64,000 nt of DNA from Dendrophyllia cribrosa. Taxonomy: Eukaryota; Cnidaria; Anthozoa; Scleractinia; Dendrophylliidae. Under the pieces are notes generated by a model that searched no databases, was not told the origin of the DNA, and saw only the letters and a list, made by a program, of their open reading frames with translations. Shown in pieces: positions 40,170 to 47,903 of this stretch. Each line of letters begins with the position of its first letter. Within the stretch, counting starts at the first letter, position 1. The stretch spans positions 17,397,459-17,461,458 of the forward strand of contig JAJLRJ010000014.1 of the NCBI GenBank assembly GCA_024195265.1. The letters are read 5' to 3'. The position numbers and the translations under genes are program-made.

Positions 40170-43168
40170 ACATGCAGGGCCTGATACTTACCAATTTTCC
40201 GTTTACCACCACAGAAACGTTTTCTTTGCTGGAGTAGACTTGTATATCTAAATAACCTAAAGTGGAAATAAATGAAAATAAGCTGGATTACATATAAATC
40301 TGAATACATCACGGAAGTAAAGGTCAAATGCCAGTCTAATGCCACATTTTTTAACTGATAGTTGAAGACTGAATGGTATCTTAGAAAGATGGCTCACATT
40401 TGAATAATCTTAAAGTGCCTATCACCCCTAGAAAGTTATTTTCAGAAGCAACTCTATGTACATTGAATAGTTGAATTGTAAAATATTTCATGTTTTGAAT
40501 GTCGTGTTAGTGAGTTATAGAGACTTGAATTTACAAAATGCTAATTAGTTGACTTCAACCCGGGAATCTGCATTTATTATACAACTACTTGTTTTCACGG
40601 CTCCAAGTTAGTAATATTTTTTACGAATCAACTGACTATCCACAGTTTATTTTAAGTATTTATCAATTAATTAATTATCCTTCAGCTGCAAACTGCGCAT
40701 TGACGTCATCTAGTTAGCATTTTGTAAATTCAAATCTCCATAACTTACAAACGCGACGATCAAAACAAGAAATATTTAACCATTCAACTATTCAATGTAC
40801 ATAGAGTTGATTCTAAAAATAACTTTATAGGGGTGATAGGCACTTTAAAACACCAAGAGAAATAATCAACCAATTCTTGAAGGGGGAATAAATCATTGTC
40901 TTCTCTAACCCAAGCTGCAACTCATTCAGCCCTAGTCTGTCTATGACTAATCTCGTACCCAGATCTCACTCGTGCTTGTACTGTAATCCCTTCCGCTTGA
41001 CCGTGGGAGATCTGGGTACGAGATTAGTCTATGACTAGAGACATTCATCGACAGCTTTGGTACATTAGGGTGGTGGTAATTTATCACAAAACTAGACCAT
41101 TATCGATCGGTTTTTGCAAAAAACGCTTTTGAAATGACAACTAATGGTACAATGTGACAAAGTACTGCTGAAGAGGTTTCATTTGAATGGTCACACCATA
41201 GGATTTCATCCACAGACTCAAAAGTTAGAACAAATGGTACCATGCAAATGTACTGCTGAAGAGATTTCATTTGAATGGTCACACCATAGGATTTCGCCCA
41301 CAGACTCAAAATTGATTCTGGAAGCGAAAAGGTTAACTGAAAGCTGAGAAATGGCTGAAAATCTAATCGTGTATTCAGCAGACCCGTCCAGACCCTCGTG
41401 CGGACAGTATTATTTTTTAAACGAATATCTACGTTCACAAAAAAATGAATAAATAAGGTTGCGTTTCTTTTGGACATATTCTGTCCATTCCAAAAACAGA
41501 ATACCTCAAAATATTGCACCTATTCCTCTCGTAAAATATGGAAAGAAGACGCTACTTTGATTATATTTACCTGGAAAAATTTTCGTGTGTGAGAATGTAA
41601 ACAACATAGTTTTGTTAGCGTATTCTGATTTTAAAATGACCAGAATATGTCCCAAAAAACGCGCCCTAAGTCTTTTTTCTCCTTTTGAACGATAATTTTG
41701 CAACACTTCTAATTGAGGGCGCGTTTTGATTCTGGTCATTCTGAAATGAGAATACGCCAACAAAACTGTTGTTTATATTCTCACATACACAAGAAAAAAT
41801 TTCGAGGGACACATAGGACACGTTTTTTTGGGGACATATTCTGGAAATTCCAAAAACAGAATACCTCTAATTATTGCACCTATTCCTCTCGTAAAATATG
41901 GAAAGTTGCTACTTCGACTATGTGTACCTGAAAATTATTGGTGTGTGAGAATGTAAACAACGTAGTTTTGTTAGCGTATTCTGATTTCACAATGACCAGA
42001 ATATAGCGACTTTTTTCATATTTTACGATAGGTATAGGTGCAATATTTTGAAGTATTCTGTTTTTGAAATGGCCAGAATATGTCCAAAAAAAACGCGCCC
42101 TAAATATCTTGAATCTTTCAGTAATCTTCGCTAACAATCCTTGCTCAGGCTATTCAAATTGGTGGCTGGTTCTATATCAGCTTACTTCGTTATTTAAAAC
42201 TAGAAAAAAAATTGATATTTATTTTTCAACGCCCATTATCACTTTTATAGAGATTTTCAAGCTATTGACAAAGAAAAATGAAAGAAATAAATAAAATATA
42301 ACCGAGTTAATTTGTTTAATAGTCTCCCTGCGCTGACATCAGACGTTATTTTGTCTTGTCACAAACTACGTAAATCTGGCAATAACTAAGATTAGTATTT
42401 CTGAAGGGCGAGTTAGTTAAACATGGTGTATAGGCTATAACGACCCAATTTTGTAAATGACAATAAAATATTTTGTGTCTTAATAAATCGCATCAATTAC
42501 ACAGAACGAGAGCACAATATATCGGACAAGCGGGCCTGTGTACGGGTATACATCCACAGTTCTTATTTATCCACTTACAATTATTTTCTCTGTATAAACC
42601 ATCCATCATTTTCTGACAAAACAAACGTGTCATTTTATATCGGGCACTTGTTCGACCCAAACTAGTGCCCGATATAAAATTGCTTGTAATAATAAATTGA
42701 CATATATTCAATTTTAAATCATAGCTCTAATTTTTATTAACGACTATACTGATTATCTGATCGACTGCTGGTTTCATATATAACTCAGTTCGAAAAACTA
42801 TATACGGTGAAACAATTTATGTACTCTGCAATGCATAGATGTAGCCTACATGTAGTACCTGTAGAAGTCGTAGAAGTTTTCTTTTCAGCTTTTCTCGTGA
42901 TATCGTCAGCTGTATCTTGCCGTCGCGGGGGCGACTCGCGGTGACTTCCAAGGTCAGCAGCCGCATTGTCGCTCTCACTGTTCATTTTCCTAGTCTCCAA
43001 AATGAACAGGATATTTCCTAGAAAAGTTAGGGCCACCACTAAACCTAACAAAACTCGAATAAGTTTTGTCATGGTTAGTTTGCGCTCAACTCTCAGCACG
43101 CTTCCAGAGAAAGGGATTTGAATTTCAAAATTCGAGAGTTTTGTATTTGAATCTTTTCTTGTCTTCAT
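16029..43168 (-). CDS. POMGNT1-like: POMGNT1-like copy B, complete nine-exon gene
   Basis: Exons in transcript order are 43168-42859, 40247-40192, 23415-23236, 22847-22532, 22177-21909, 20506-20333, 19199-19132, 18379-18086 and 16347-16029. They total 1986 bp in one frame, 661 residues (629 if the second Met at 43072 is used), close to the roughly 660 of human POMGNT1. Order of parts: short basic cytoplasmic tail, signal anchor at ~37-57 ([20 protein letters not shown]), low-complexity linker, ILEI/FAM3-like stem domain (~104-260), then the GT13 catalytic domain with EEDLD at ~400-404, WDWD at ~480-483 and GNPASP-type end GCPASPHC. The family transfers beta-1,2-GlcNAc to O-mannose in the Golgi; this is inferred for this copy. 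Intron 2 is 16.8 kb and contains an opposite-strand zinc-finger gene. Copy C lies 2.2 kb upstream in tandem. Confidence 0.9.
16842..17112 (+). mobile_element. TIR element family member (partial; full copy at 40410)
   Basis: Shares with 40410-40848 the start ttaaagtgc, the block gttagtgagttatagagatt and tgaatttacaaaatgctaat. The matching right terminus is not present. Confidence 0.75.
17316..17759 (+). mobile_element. TTAAGTAATG element, copy 1
   Basis: 444 bp bounded by ttaagtaatg and cattacttaa. It has a direct relative at 37230-37688 sharing gcataagaaggatag, ctgaacggcaatgcacgatg and tttcaactagtgatctcatt. Non-coding. Confidence 0.85.
18086..18379 (-). CDS. POMGNT1-like: copy B exon 8, WDWDMWMR catalytic segment
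   Basis: 294 bp, acceptor aacctccag, donor gtaatt. Encodes [53 protein letters not shown] and [10 protein letters not shown] across the junction. Confidence 0.93.
18616..18751 (-). mobile_element. CCAAT-rich MITE, partial copy
   Basis: Carries the tcaattgagtg end, ttgtgattggcta, tctcgcgccactttctc and gaccaatcagaagtaa blocks of the family at 4421, then breaks off. Confidence 0.8.
19132..19199 (-). CDS. POMGNT1-like: copy B exon 7, ETMPGLGW segment
   Basis: 68 bp, encodes [20 protein letters not shown] and LG plus two bases of Trp. Acceptor tttttaccag, donor gtaaga. Confidence 0.92.
19272..19486 (-). mobile_element. CCAAT-rich MITE, partial copy
   Basis: Shares attggctataaaatctcgcg, accaatcagaagtaaaac, gcgttttcccgcgcttggcg and tgattggttcattggattgt with the 4421 copy, in inverse orientation. 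The outer termini are eroded. Confidence 0.8.
20333..20506 (-). CDS. POMGNT1-like: copy B exon 6 with the acidic metal-binding motif
   Basis: 174 bp, phase 0-0. Encodes [33 protein letters not shown] and [12 protein letters not shown]. Downstream of the donor lies a tract of tatatcg/acatatacc repeats (20220-20332). Confidence 0.93.
21343..21524. mobile_element. MITE flanked by TTAA (piggyBac-like target)
   Basis: Inverted ends GGCCCGGGCACACGGTGCAA (left) and GGCCCAGACACACGGTGCAA (right, complement) are bounded by TTAA at 21343-21346 and 21521-21524. TTAA duplication is the mark of piggyBac transposition. The interior repeats gttgcgcgcaac. Confidence 0.85.
21684..21709 (+). repeat. poly-C tract
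   Basis: 26 consecutive C in the short intron 5 side of copy B, preceded by ctcccttttccct. Confidence 0.95.
21909..22177 (-). CDS. POMGNT1-like: copy B exon 5, nucleotide-sugar-binding strand
   Basis: 269 bp. Encodes [57 protein letters not shown] and SEKNARISQ. The block around [18 protein letters not shown] is nearly identical in DNA to copy C. Confidence 0.93.
22532..22847 (-). CDS. POMGNT1-like: copy B exon 4, end of stem domain
   Basis: 316 bp, acceptor tgttttcag, donor gttagt. Encodes [49 protein letters not shown] and GICKC. These are the ILEI-fold end and the Cys-bearing linker before the catalytic domain. Confidence 0.93.
23063..23228 (+). repeat. (ATC)n microsatellite next to a splice donor
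   Basis: About 165 bp of imperfect atc/gtc repeat ending 8 bp from the copy B exon 3 border (23236). On the transcript it follows the donor as gttggtaaatgatgatgatg. Confidence 0.95.
23236..23415 (-). CDS. POMGNT1-like: copy B exon 3, ILEI/FAM3-like stem domain
   Basis: 180 bp, phase 0-0. Encodes [39 protein letters not shown] and [10 protein letters not shown]. This is the ILEI-type fold that forms the glycan-binding stem of POMGNT1. Confidence 0.93.
23850..23985 (-). repeat. tRNA-derived SINE, copy 1 (eroded)
   Basis: Contains tttatccactgcgctatcaa and catggatagatggtcaa, followed by aaatcatatatttgaactgc and ggataaacatgagtgaat, the same order as the better copy at 26592-26700. The B box is degraded. 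Confidence 0.6.
23990..26460. other. copy B intron 2, little recognised
   Basis: AT-rich DNA with an A17-type run at about 24895-24911 and a ttaaaggggctatgtcatgc repeat start near 24676. No coding exon or clear inverted-repeat element is seen. Confidence 0.45.
26592..26700 (-). repeat. tRNA-derived SINE, copy 2 (best preserved)
   Basis: On the minus strand the A box region reads AAGCTCAGTGGATAGAGCAT and the B box GGGTTCGAATCCCG (26613-26626), then tttaatcctgaatttatttc. Flanking atgtgaattgcagataaaca and acttaagcagttgaaaaagc blocks recur near 29045-29125. Related heads are at 29762-29835 and 60552-60628. Confidence 0.8.
26741..26925. mobile_element. 185-bp MITE
   Basis: Inverted ends AGTGCTCGACCTTA and TAAGGTCGAGCACT. 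The interior repeats actagtcc and ggctagtgg motifs. Non-coding. Confidence 0.85.
27163..27350. mobile_element. 188-bp inverted-repeat element
   Basis: Ends tataattcaacacattgata and its exact complement tatcaatgtgttgaattata. A separate short hairpin, gtgatatcgcctaat against attaggcgatatcac, lies just right at about 27388-27414. Confidence 0.8.
27716..27750 (-). ncRNA. hammerhead ribozyme core, copy 1
   Basis: On the minus strand CTGATGA is followed by a perfect 5-bp stem GGGAC/GTCCC with loop AGAA, then GAAAC. This is the invariant CUGANGA, stem II, GAAA arrangement of hammerhead ribozymes. Stems I and III were not resolved by eye. The flanks resemble ends of Penelope-like retroelements, which often carry hammerheads. 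Confidence 0.6.
27751..29370. other. copy B intron 2, little recognised
   Basis: Contains an attaattaattaatt tract (28013-28028), a partial SINE flank (29045-29125) and a 76-residue open frame at 28117 that I do not recognise. No supported gene. Confidence 0.4.
29372..29725. mobile_element. 354-bp TIR element (AGCCTG ends)
   Basis: Starts tagcctgtgtagcaggcgt and ends acgcctgccacgcaggcta. Purine or pyrimidine-rich subterminal parts (gggagaagggaactgggg, ccttctccccctttcg) and gattggctaa CCAAT-type boxes lie inside. An open frame across it on the minus strand is a by-product of the G-rich ends. Confidence 0.8.
29762..29835 (+). repeat. tRNA-derived SINE head, copy 3
   Basis: ttgagctcagtggatacagc (A box) and ggttcgaatcccgtt (B box), followed by cctgaaa and a (TTA)n tail. 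Same family as 26592-26700, opposite orientation. Confidence 0.8.
30112..32054. mobile_element. 1.94-kb DNA element with ~85-bp TIRs
   Basis: Left end 30112-30197 and right end 31967-32054 are inverted copies (tcatcctggcttcattttc, gtcaaaaggtcactgttcaa, tatactactgtagcgtca). The interior has no transposase-like frame. Near the right end a 48-bp-arm palindrome (31851-31899 against 31918-31964) centres on tacaggtactaaagaacat. It is probably a non-autonomous transposon. Confidence 0.85.
32216..32580 (-). pseudogene. RecQ-like helicase fragment with in-frame stop
   Basis: From [20 protein letters not shown] the frame runs through a Q-motif-like [16 protein letters not shown], hits TAA at 32470-32472, and continues in frame with Walker [19 protein letters not shown] and the motif Ia region [20 protein letters not shown]. 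Similarity fades after VVLGPES at about 32260, next to a GC-rich palindrome and the 30112-32054 element. Only the first ~100 residues of a RecQ/WRN-type helicase remain, so it is a broken gene copy, perhaps carried by a transposon. Confidence 0.75.
32585..34118. other. copy B intron 2, upstream side of the zinc-finger gene
   Basis: AT-rich, no coding exon recognised. A catggtggcagcaac at 34015-34030 resembles the primer-binding region after the LTR at 54674 and could be an LTR relic. A strong pyrimidine run and an AG at 34150-34151 could be a splice acceptor for the zinc-finger exon. Confidence 0.4.
34119..35582 (+). CDS. C2H2 zinc-finger protein, 15 fingers plus a truncated one
   Basis: 487 residues. 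After ~50 N-terminal residues come tandem C-X2-C-X12-H-X3-H fingers, first [20 protein letters not shown], with linkers HTGVKPYQ or HTGEKPYQ. Finger 9 has an extended linker ([10 protein letters not shown]). Finger 11 has lost its first Cys and last His. The sixteenth is cut by TGA. The core position normally Leu is Cys in 11 of 15 fingers, Tyr, Ser or Ala in the rest. Such proteins usually bind DNA; the target is unknown. It lies on the opposite strand within copy B intron 2. The start is uncertain: Met 34119, a later Met (MQHVPEGG), or splicing in at 34152. Confidence 0.85.
   Translation: MQPNCNILLSRNTRVIEGNSMQHVPEGGVNHENKHQNTVIKLDASNREKKYYKCKYCDKSFPSPSQCKIHMRIHTGEKPYQCKHCDKRFSDPSAYKLHERLHTGVKPYQCNHCDKRFCYPSACKTHERIHTGVKPYQCQYCDKRFYNSSASKVHERIHTGQKPYQCKYCDKGFKDTSSCKKHQQIHTGVKPFRCKYCDKRFRTTSACKTHERIHTGVKPYQCKYCNKRFGYASSCKKHERIHQGVKPYQCQYCDKRFYTLSTSKTHEQIHTGRKPHPKPHQCKYCDRRFQYKSAARIHERIHTGEKLYKCKYCDKRFTQSFNCKRHEQMHMGEKNKYCDKCLNCPSHCKSHKQIQTGEKPHKCKYCDKCFHRPSQCKLHERIHTGEKPYQCKYCNKRFIRQSYCMSHERIHTGEKRHQCRYCDKSFQRPSHCKLHEQIHTGEKPHQCKHCDLRFYSLSQCKLHEQIHAEEEAHQCECTAKCFSHLSS
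35583..35770 (+). pseudogene. frame-shifted remnant of the zinc-finger C terminus
   Basis: In a second frame the sequence around 35579 continues with [20 protein letters not shown] and WFSQLYSL: the end of finger 16 and the start of finger 17. A small indel near 35577 explains the premature stop. The frame then runs into the dispersed repeat at 35668 and stops at 35770. Confidence 0.7.
35668..35850 (+). repeat. dispersed repeat Rep-A, copy 1
   Basis: Contains agtcaattgtggagaca, taacttttgagtctgcggac, gaaatcctatggtgtgacca and ggtaccatttgattttcaat. Other copies: 41120-41340, 47173-47387, 49027-49203, 50758-50949, and 54388-54523 continued at 59652-59736. Complete copies have ends like ttaaccctttaactcccaag. 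Confidence 0.85.
36583..36600 (+). repeat. poly-G tract
   Basis: 18 consecutive G after ttaaacc. Confidence 0.95.
36729..37077 (+). pseudogene. Penelope-like element GIY-YIG fragment
   Basis: The first frame encodes [20 protein letters not shown] with VREHLS, the GIY-YIG nuclease motif region of Penelope-like elements. A frame change near 36905 leads to [20 protein letters not shown] and [20 protein letters not shown], the usual continuation. Only the C-terminal endonuclease remains and the frame is broken. Confidence 0.8.
37230..37688 (+). mobile_element. TTAAGTAATG element, copy 2
   Basis: 459-bp relative of 17316-17759 in the same orientation, with the same ttaagtaatg and attacttaa ends. 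Confidence 0.85.
37690..38830. other. copy B intron 2, little recognised
   Basis: Contains the widespread aggagacctctcttaagagg / ggtcccgatggtgtctg type sequence (37740-37905) that also occurs in diverged form near 23570-23690. No exon is recognised. Confidence 0.4.
38839..39034. mobile_element. foldback element with ~85-bp arms
   Basis: Arms from tagggtgactcgcttgaaat through gcaacggcaaacttttggtc are repeated in inverse around a ~30-bp centre (agtattattgcaatggag). Very few mismatches separate the arms, so the insertion should be young. Non-coding. Confidence 0.9.
39105..39337 (+). mobile_element. CCAAT-rich MITE, nearly full copy
   Basis: Shares gaaccaatcagaactcgaag, gattggttttggttttactt, attggtcgagaaagtggcgc and the tcaactgaaaactcctctat end with 4421-4708. 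The left end is eroded. Confidence 0.85.
39815..39906 (+). repeat. short tandem repeat, ~24-bp unit
   Basis: Three to four units of ctagcttcagttgtctagcg with point changes. Confidence 0.75.
40015..40168 (+). repeat. (ATT)n microsatellite beside copy B exon 2
   Basis: About 150 bp of att/aat repeat ending 24 bp before the exon 2 border at 40192 (downstream of the donor on the transcript). Confidence 0.95.
40192..40247 (-). CDS. POMGNT1-like: copy B exon 2, start of stem domain
   Basis: A 56-bp exon found by translating all frames between splice signals: acceptor gttatttag, donor gtaagt. It encodes [18 protein letters not shown], matching the VYSS..KVSV.VDG start of the POMGNT1 stem. Phase 1 entry fits exon 1 (ACAG) and phase 0 exit fits exon 3. 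Confidence 0.9.
40410..40848 (+). mobile_element. 439-bp TIR element, full copy
   Basis: Inverted ends ttaaagtgcctatcacccct run for well over 100 bp, through caactctatgtacattgaat and gagacttgaatttacaaaat. A related partial copy is at 16842. Non-coding. Confidence 0.9.
40948..41027. mobile_element. ~80-bp palindromic element with long target duplication
   Basis: Inverted ends atctcgtacccagatctc / gagatctgggtacgagat. The sequence gtctatgacta stands on both sides (40939-40949 and 41027-41037), a 9-11 bp duplication of Mutator type. Confidence 0.8.
41120..41340 (-). repeat. Rep-A, copy 2, internally duplicated
   Basis: Two consecutive blocks each contain gtactgctgaagag(g/a)tttc, atttgaatggtcacacca and cacagactcaaaa, the inverse of copy 1. 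Ends aagcgaaaaggttaac. Confidence 0.85.
41461..42110. repeat. complex inverted/tandem repeat, three units
   Basis: Repeated blocks tattcctctcgtaaaatatg, gtgtgagaatgtaaacaac, agcgtattctgatttta and gaccagaatatgtcc occur two to three times in both orientations. Non-coding. Confidence 0.7.
42633..42680. repeat. short hairpin
   Basis: ttttatatcgggcact and agtgcccgatataaaa face each other across about 14 bp. Confidence 0.8.
42859..43168 (-). CDS. POMGNT1-like: copy B exon 1, signal anchor
   Basis: Runs from Met 43168 ([20 protein letters not shown]) or Met 43072 (MTKLIRVLL) to ACAG|GTACTA at 42859. One hydrophobic helix, [20 protein letters not shown], is followed by [12 protein letters not shown], the layout of a type II Golgi anchor and close to the POMGNT1 anchor region. 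The linker is rich in Ser, Thr, Arg and Lys. It exits in phase 1, as exon 2 requires. The next gene upstream, copy C, ends at 45330, so this exon must start copy B. I cannot choose between the two Met codons. Confidence 0.85.
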
Positions 43169-44359
43169 GGCATTTTTCGACGTTCGCTTTTCGCCTGATT
43201 GAAATACAATTTCTACGACTTCTAAGCGTTTATCCGGCCCAGTCGGAAAGCAACAGATCTGTCAAGGCAGCATTTGTATTGATGATGTGGAGAAGAACTG
43301 AAAGCGGTATATAATCTTAATACGTCGAAACACAGGAGATAAGAATTTTTGTCGTGTCCGTATAGGTATCCTAGAAACTTTTGAGCCAATGTATTCAACG
43401 CACACCACAACAGCTTTTATTTGTTTACACTACTGGAAGTAGTATTATGAACTCGTATTGATTTTATGCCATTTACAATTCCCATAAAACCAATTTTATT
43501 CTCATTTCAAAAGATATTTAAAGGTGTGGATACGTTATATTCTCATTTCGGTCGATAAATCGTGCACGCTAATTGGTTGTTCGAAAGGTACATTGTTTTT
43601 TTTTCTGTGCATGTCTGGACCACCTGCGCACGTTTACCTTTCTAAACTAAAATGGCGTTTTCTATGACTTCTATGGATTGTAAATATTCGCTTTCCGTGG
43701 TTAAGGCCGATTATTATTCGATATAGCATTCTAGAGTGCAAATACGCATCAAAACGAGTGCAAATGTGACACGTTATTACACTCTTCTGACCGCGCGCTA
43801 AGAAAAACTGTTTCAAAAACTTAGTTTTAGCAGAAGAACATGTTGTATAATAAACAATTTATTCAGCGAAGAGTTGTAAAGGCTCGAAAAAATAAAAACT
43901 GACTCGTAAAAATACTCAGCCGTATTACACAACTTTACGCTGAATAACCTCTATTTATTAGACGGTACGGATTACGACCGTGTCAAATGCGTTTTGTCAA
44001 CATCGTATCACAGGCGACACCGCTGGTGCGCCTCTGTTAATTCGTTCTACGATGTATCGTAAAATGCTAAAAATTGTTTCAAAATCCTACGACATTTTTC
44101 GCGTCCTGTCGTAGCAAGTTATAGGTTTTATTTACGCGATGCGACTCGTGTATACACAAAGTTGTATCGTCTAAGTCGATCTTTGGAAAAATAATAAAGA
44201 TGTCAGTGATTCGACCAAGTTTGTTCTGCCCAACTGTAGACCATGCATGATATATTTTTTCTTTGTTCACATGTTGTCAACTCCATCTCGGTCGACAAGT
44301 GAGCAAAGATTCTACATCAGGACTTTTAATAGAACAGTGGAAACTATTTCAATGCATTC

Positions 44360-44396
44360 GCTCTGACGAACGGCTAGGCACGAAACGTCAGCTTTT
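44360..44396 (+). ncRNA. decayed hammerhead-like motif
   Basis: CTGACGA, an allowed CUGANGA variant, then acggctaggcac, then GAAACGTCAGC. The conserved boxes are present but stem II pairs poorly, so it is probably dead. Likely the end of an old Penelope-like element. Confidence 0.35.
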
Positions 44397-44739
44397 GAAT
44401 TAATATTTTTTTACGGTAGTCAATTCACCGGCTTATCGATTTAGTGCATAAAACCAAATTAACTGATTTCAATGCTTGACCTAAGTCGGTGGTTTAATTT
44501 GCATGTTTTATTTAAGTTTCAAATACATTGTTGACTACCAGGCACTTAATTGGACTGGAATAACTACAATGATGATGTCACCATGATCATTGCCGTGGCT
44601 TTGTTAGCATCAGCCCCAATACTGTCACATCCTTGGACCAATATACTGGTGGCCTGAGACTAGTACTGCCATGTCCTTGAGGCAATATAGGACCATATAG
44701 TGACATAGCCTTTGACCAATACTATAACCTTACTGTCCA

Positions 44740-44922
44740 TAGACCACTCTCATAATGGCGGCCGATTTATTTATTCTTTTATATGTATGTTAATTAGCCT
44801 CACTGGCCTCGGTAACATGTGCAAAATTCAAAAGAATTTTTACTCTAAAATGAGGCCAGTAAGGCTAATTAACATACATATAAAAGAACAAATAAATCGG
44901 CCACCATTATGAAAGTGGTCTA
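44740..44922. mobile_element. 183-bp foldback (TAGACCA ends)
   Basis: Arms tagaccactctcataatgg and cggccgatttatttattc are mirrored at the right end, with further arm sequence ttaattagcctcactggcc. Ends resemble those of 53671-53840. Confidence 0.88.
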
Positions 44923-45329
44923 TTGGCTGCTTTTAAGTCATAGACAAGTAGCTCTTCTGACTCTTGAGAAGTAGTTGTCAAGAAATACTTGCCAAGGGTC
45001 GAAATTGATGATACATGAAGATCAGTTATTTTTGCTTTATTCGAAGAGTGACGTGTGGTGGCTAATGATATTCACCCACCGTTACCACGTTTTCGGCGAT
45101 GTTTGCTTTTAGTTAGTCGCAATTCTAAAGAGTTTTTAATTAACCCTGAATTTGGGTGAAACGATAGAAAATAATGTTAAAAATAACAGTTTCAACTTAA
45201 AACAGGATGTAAAAGTGTTTAGTATACCAATGGGACACTTTTACCAAATCATCCAACACCGATCGAGGTCGATTCAATATGTTAGTCCCAAAATAACACG
45301 ACAGTCGTATTTTAAATAACTTCTTAAAA

Positions 45330-45666
45330 TTATTTGGCGAAGAAATTCTCGTCGGAGGGCCTCGTTTCTGTATTTGGCATATAAATAGCTTCTAAATCAC
45401 TTGGCTTATGGCTACAATACGGTGACGCCGGGCAACCAATATATATCACATGATTTCCCTTAACCCACATTCTCCATAAACTTTTATGGAATCCACGAGC
45501 GTCCAGATCCCAGATCCTAAAACATCGAGCAACGTTTATCCACGTGGTATAGTCTTTAGGGTGGTCCATCCGGATATAAAACAGGTAAATCTTGTTTGTT
45601 GTATCAGGGACAAAGTCTTTGGGATTTGTGCATGGCGTCCTTGAGTGGTTAAGAAGTTCTGCTTGT
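45330..45666 (-). CDS. POMGNT1-like: copy C last exon
   Basis: Acceptor ccctcctcag. Encodes [62 protein letters not shown] and the tail [11 protein letters not shown]. Confidence 0.93.
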
Positions 45667-47841
45667 CTGAGGAGGGATCGATAAAAAAGGAATTTAGTTT
45701 TGTTAGTTTACGTCATAGAGCGGTTTCCAATTGAGTATTGAAAGTAATCTTGCGATTGGTTTTGTATTGCTACGCTTTGTGATTGGTTAAAAAACCTCGC
45801 GCCACTTTCTCAATCAATCAGAAGCAGAACTGACTTGTTTGCACGCGTTTTCCCGCGCTTGGCGCCGGTTACATGCATATCCTTTGAGCTCTGATTGGTT
45901 CATTGGTTTCACCGCGTCTGCTGTGATTGGCCAGAGTAACTACTTTCGTTTAACGACACTGAAGCGAAAACCACTCTACAGAACGATCTTTATTAATCTC
46001 GCTTCCAGGTTTCTCTCTTTTGTTATCTCGGTGAAAGAAGAGAGAGAGACTTAGACAACGACTTGACAAATAGACCTGTATAGGGGAATCTTTGCTGAAG
46101 TCATTGTTTACCTTTTGCTTCATTAGCATACGAATCTGCATAGAGAAGGCATCATGCTAAATATGAATTGACTTCAATCGTTGAAAAAGCTTGTTAAACT
46201 TAGTAATTTTCAGCAATTGCAATTTTCAGCTTTTTTCATACAATATTTAAGGAAATATCTGCTATCAAAAACTGCGAAATTGTCGGGTGGCAAAAGCGCT
46301 AATGAGCCATACATTCTTTGTAAAAAGAATGTAAAAAAGGATTTTCCTTAAATTTTGATTCTGGTCGTTCTTGGAAGAGAGAAACACACGAGTTTTATTA
46401 AATTTGCGTTCGCGCAATCCTAATCTCGTGTTGGGTGTCCTGTGTAGTAGCCGGATTGAATTCAGCTTTCCTCTGTTTCGACGCCCCCCCCCCCCCCCCC
46501 CCCCCCCCCCCCCACGAAGATTGTTTCGTTCTTTTCAGGGGCAAACCGGGCGGAAACTGGTATCTACTTTGGCTTCTCCCCGATCGTTTTCACATACCTT
46601 ATTTTGTGCGAACGCATTTTCTAATGGTTGATTACTACTAGTATTTACCTTATCAATCGATTTAGCTCCTCTTCATACTTGTCCTTGTACATAACATCAG
46701 GGTTTAGTTTAACACTTGGTTGTGTATTTAACGCATGCCTTTTAAAATACGCTTCGTTCATGGCAGGACCAACGTTCAAGCCCTTGGCTCCAAAGTGATA
46801 GGTACGAGATATGTCAGGTATTATGCATTCGCGGCCCTTTCTTTGTTGAGACCCTCTCATCCATATGTCCCAATCCCAGAAGACATCGGGGGCAGGCCAC
46901 TTTGCCTCAAGTTCACCTTTGTAGAGCTTTCGACTCAGTAACCTTGGATGATGAAATATTTGATATAACTATCGATCATTTCACATATATCTTTTAAAGA
47001 TAGCTTCGAGACAAAAGTGACCACAAAATGTTTTCAGTATTGTTTGCTTTGGTATGATCCCGTGCTAAAGGCTGCAATGAAATCGCTTTTTTACAACTTG
47101 CGAACAATTTAACCTTGCGTCTGCTTGCGAGCACGTTTAATCACCCGACTTGCGTTCCGGTTTGGCCGGGGCTTAACCTTTAACTCCCAAGAGTGCCAAA
47201 GCTAAAAATTAAAGAAAAATCCAAAATTTCATTTTGTAAAATATTGAAAAACAAATGGTAGGCTTGCAAAAGTACTGCTGAAGAGGTTTCATTTGAATGG
47301 TCACCTCACAGGATGTCGTCCACAGACTCAAAAGTTAGAACTACACTACATGTCTCCATAATTGACTCTAGGAGCGAAAGGGTTAAGGGGACACTGTCCC
47401 GGCTGAAATATCGTGTGTTTATGATTATGACCAGGAGCTTGGTTTAGCTTGCTTTGTTATCTTGAAATTGGAAGAAACCATCGCCAAAAGTGAGTGATAG
47501 AAGCAAAGAAATATGAACTAAACAGACAAAATAACGGCTAGAAAAGTCAACATTTTACAAGCATCACAAGTTTGATTTCTTGACCGCTTGTCAATACATC
47601 AGATTTCATGAACTGTAATCCACTTCAATCCTTGCAATCCTGCACTTTATCTCCAAACTACTGCTTTTGTTTTGCTCTATAGAATCTTTTTATCCAACTA
47701 AGTTGTATATTTGGTGGCATTTGGCGATATAACGTGAAAATAAGCTAAGCGAAATTTTGCTATTTCGGCGGGGTTTATTTTGATCTGAATCTCGCATGAA
47801 CTTCGTTCCCAGGGTCTCTCTTCTTCCCACCCCCAAGAGCG

Positions 47842-47903
<62 letters not shown>

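Larger units (their letters stand above)
43170..45329. other. spacer between copies B and C (copy B promoter region)
   Basis: About 2.2 kb between the copy C stop and the copy B start. It holds a possible decayed hammerhead (44360-44396) and the foldback at 44740-44922. No TATA box or other promoter signal stands out. Confidence 0.5.

Noticed and set aside
39971..40345. 124-residue frame with long poly-Ile
   Set aside because: It is the (ATT)n tract; the real exon (40192-40247) is read in another frame and matches the POMGNT1 stem.
43222..43410. Possible alternative first exon upstream of copy B
   Set aside because: No hydrophobic anchor, and its frame does not lead into exon 1; the exon at 42859-43168 has anchor, donor and phase.
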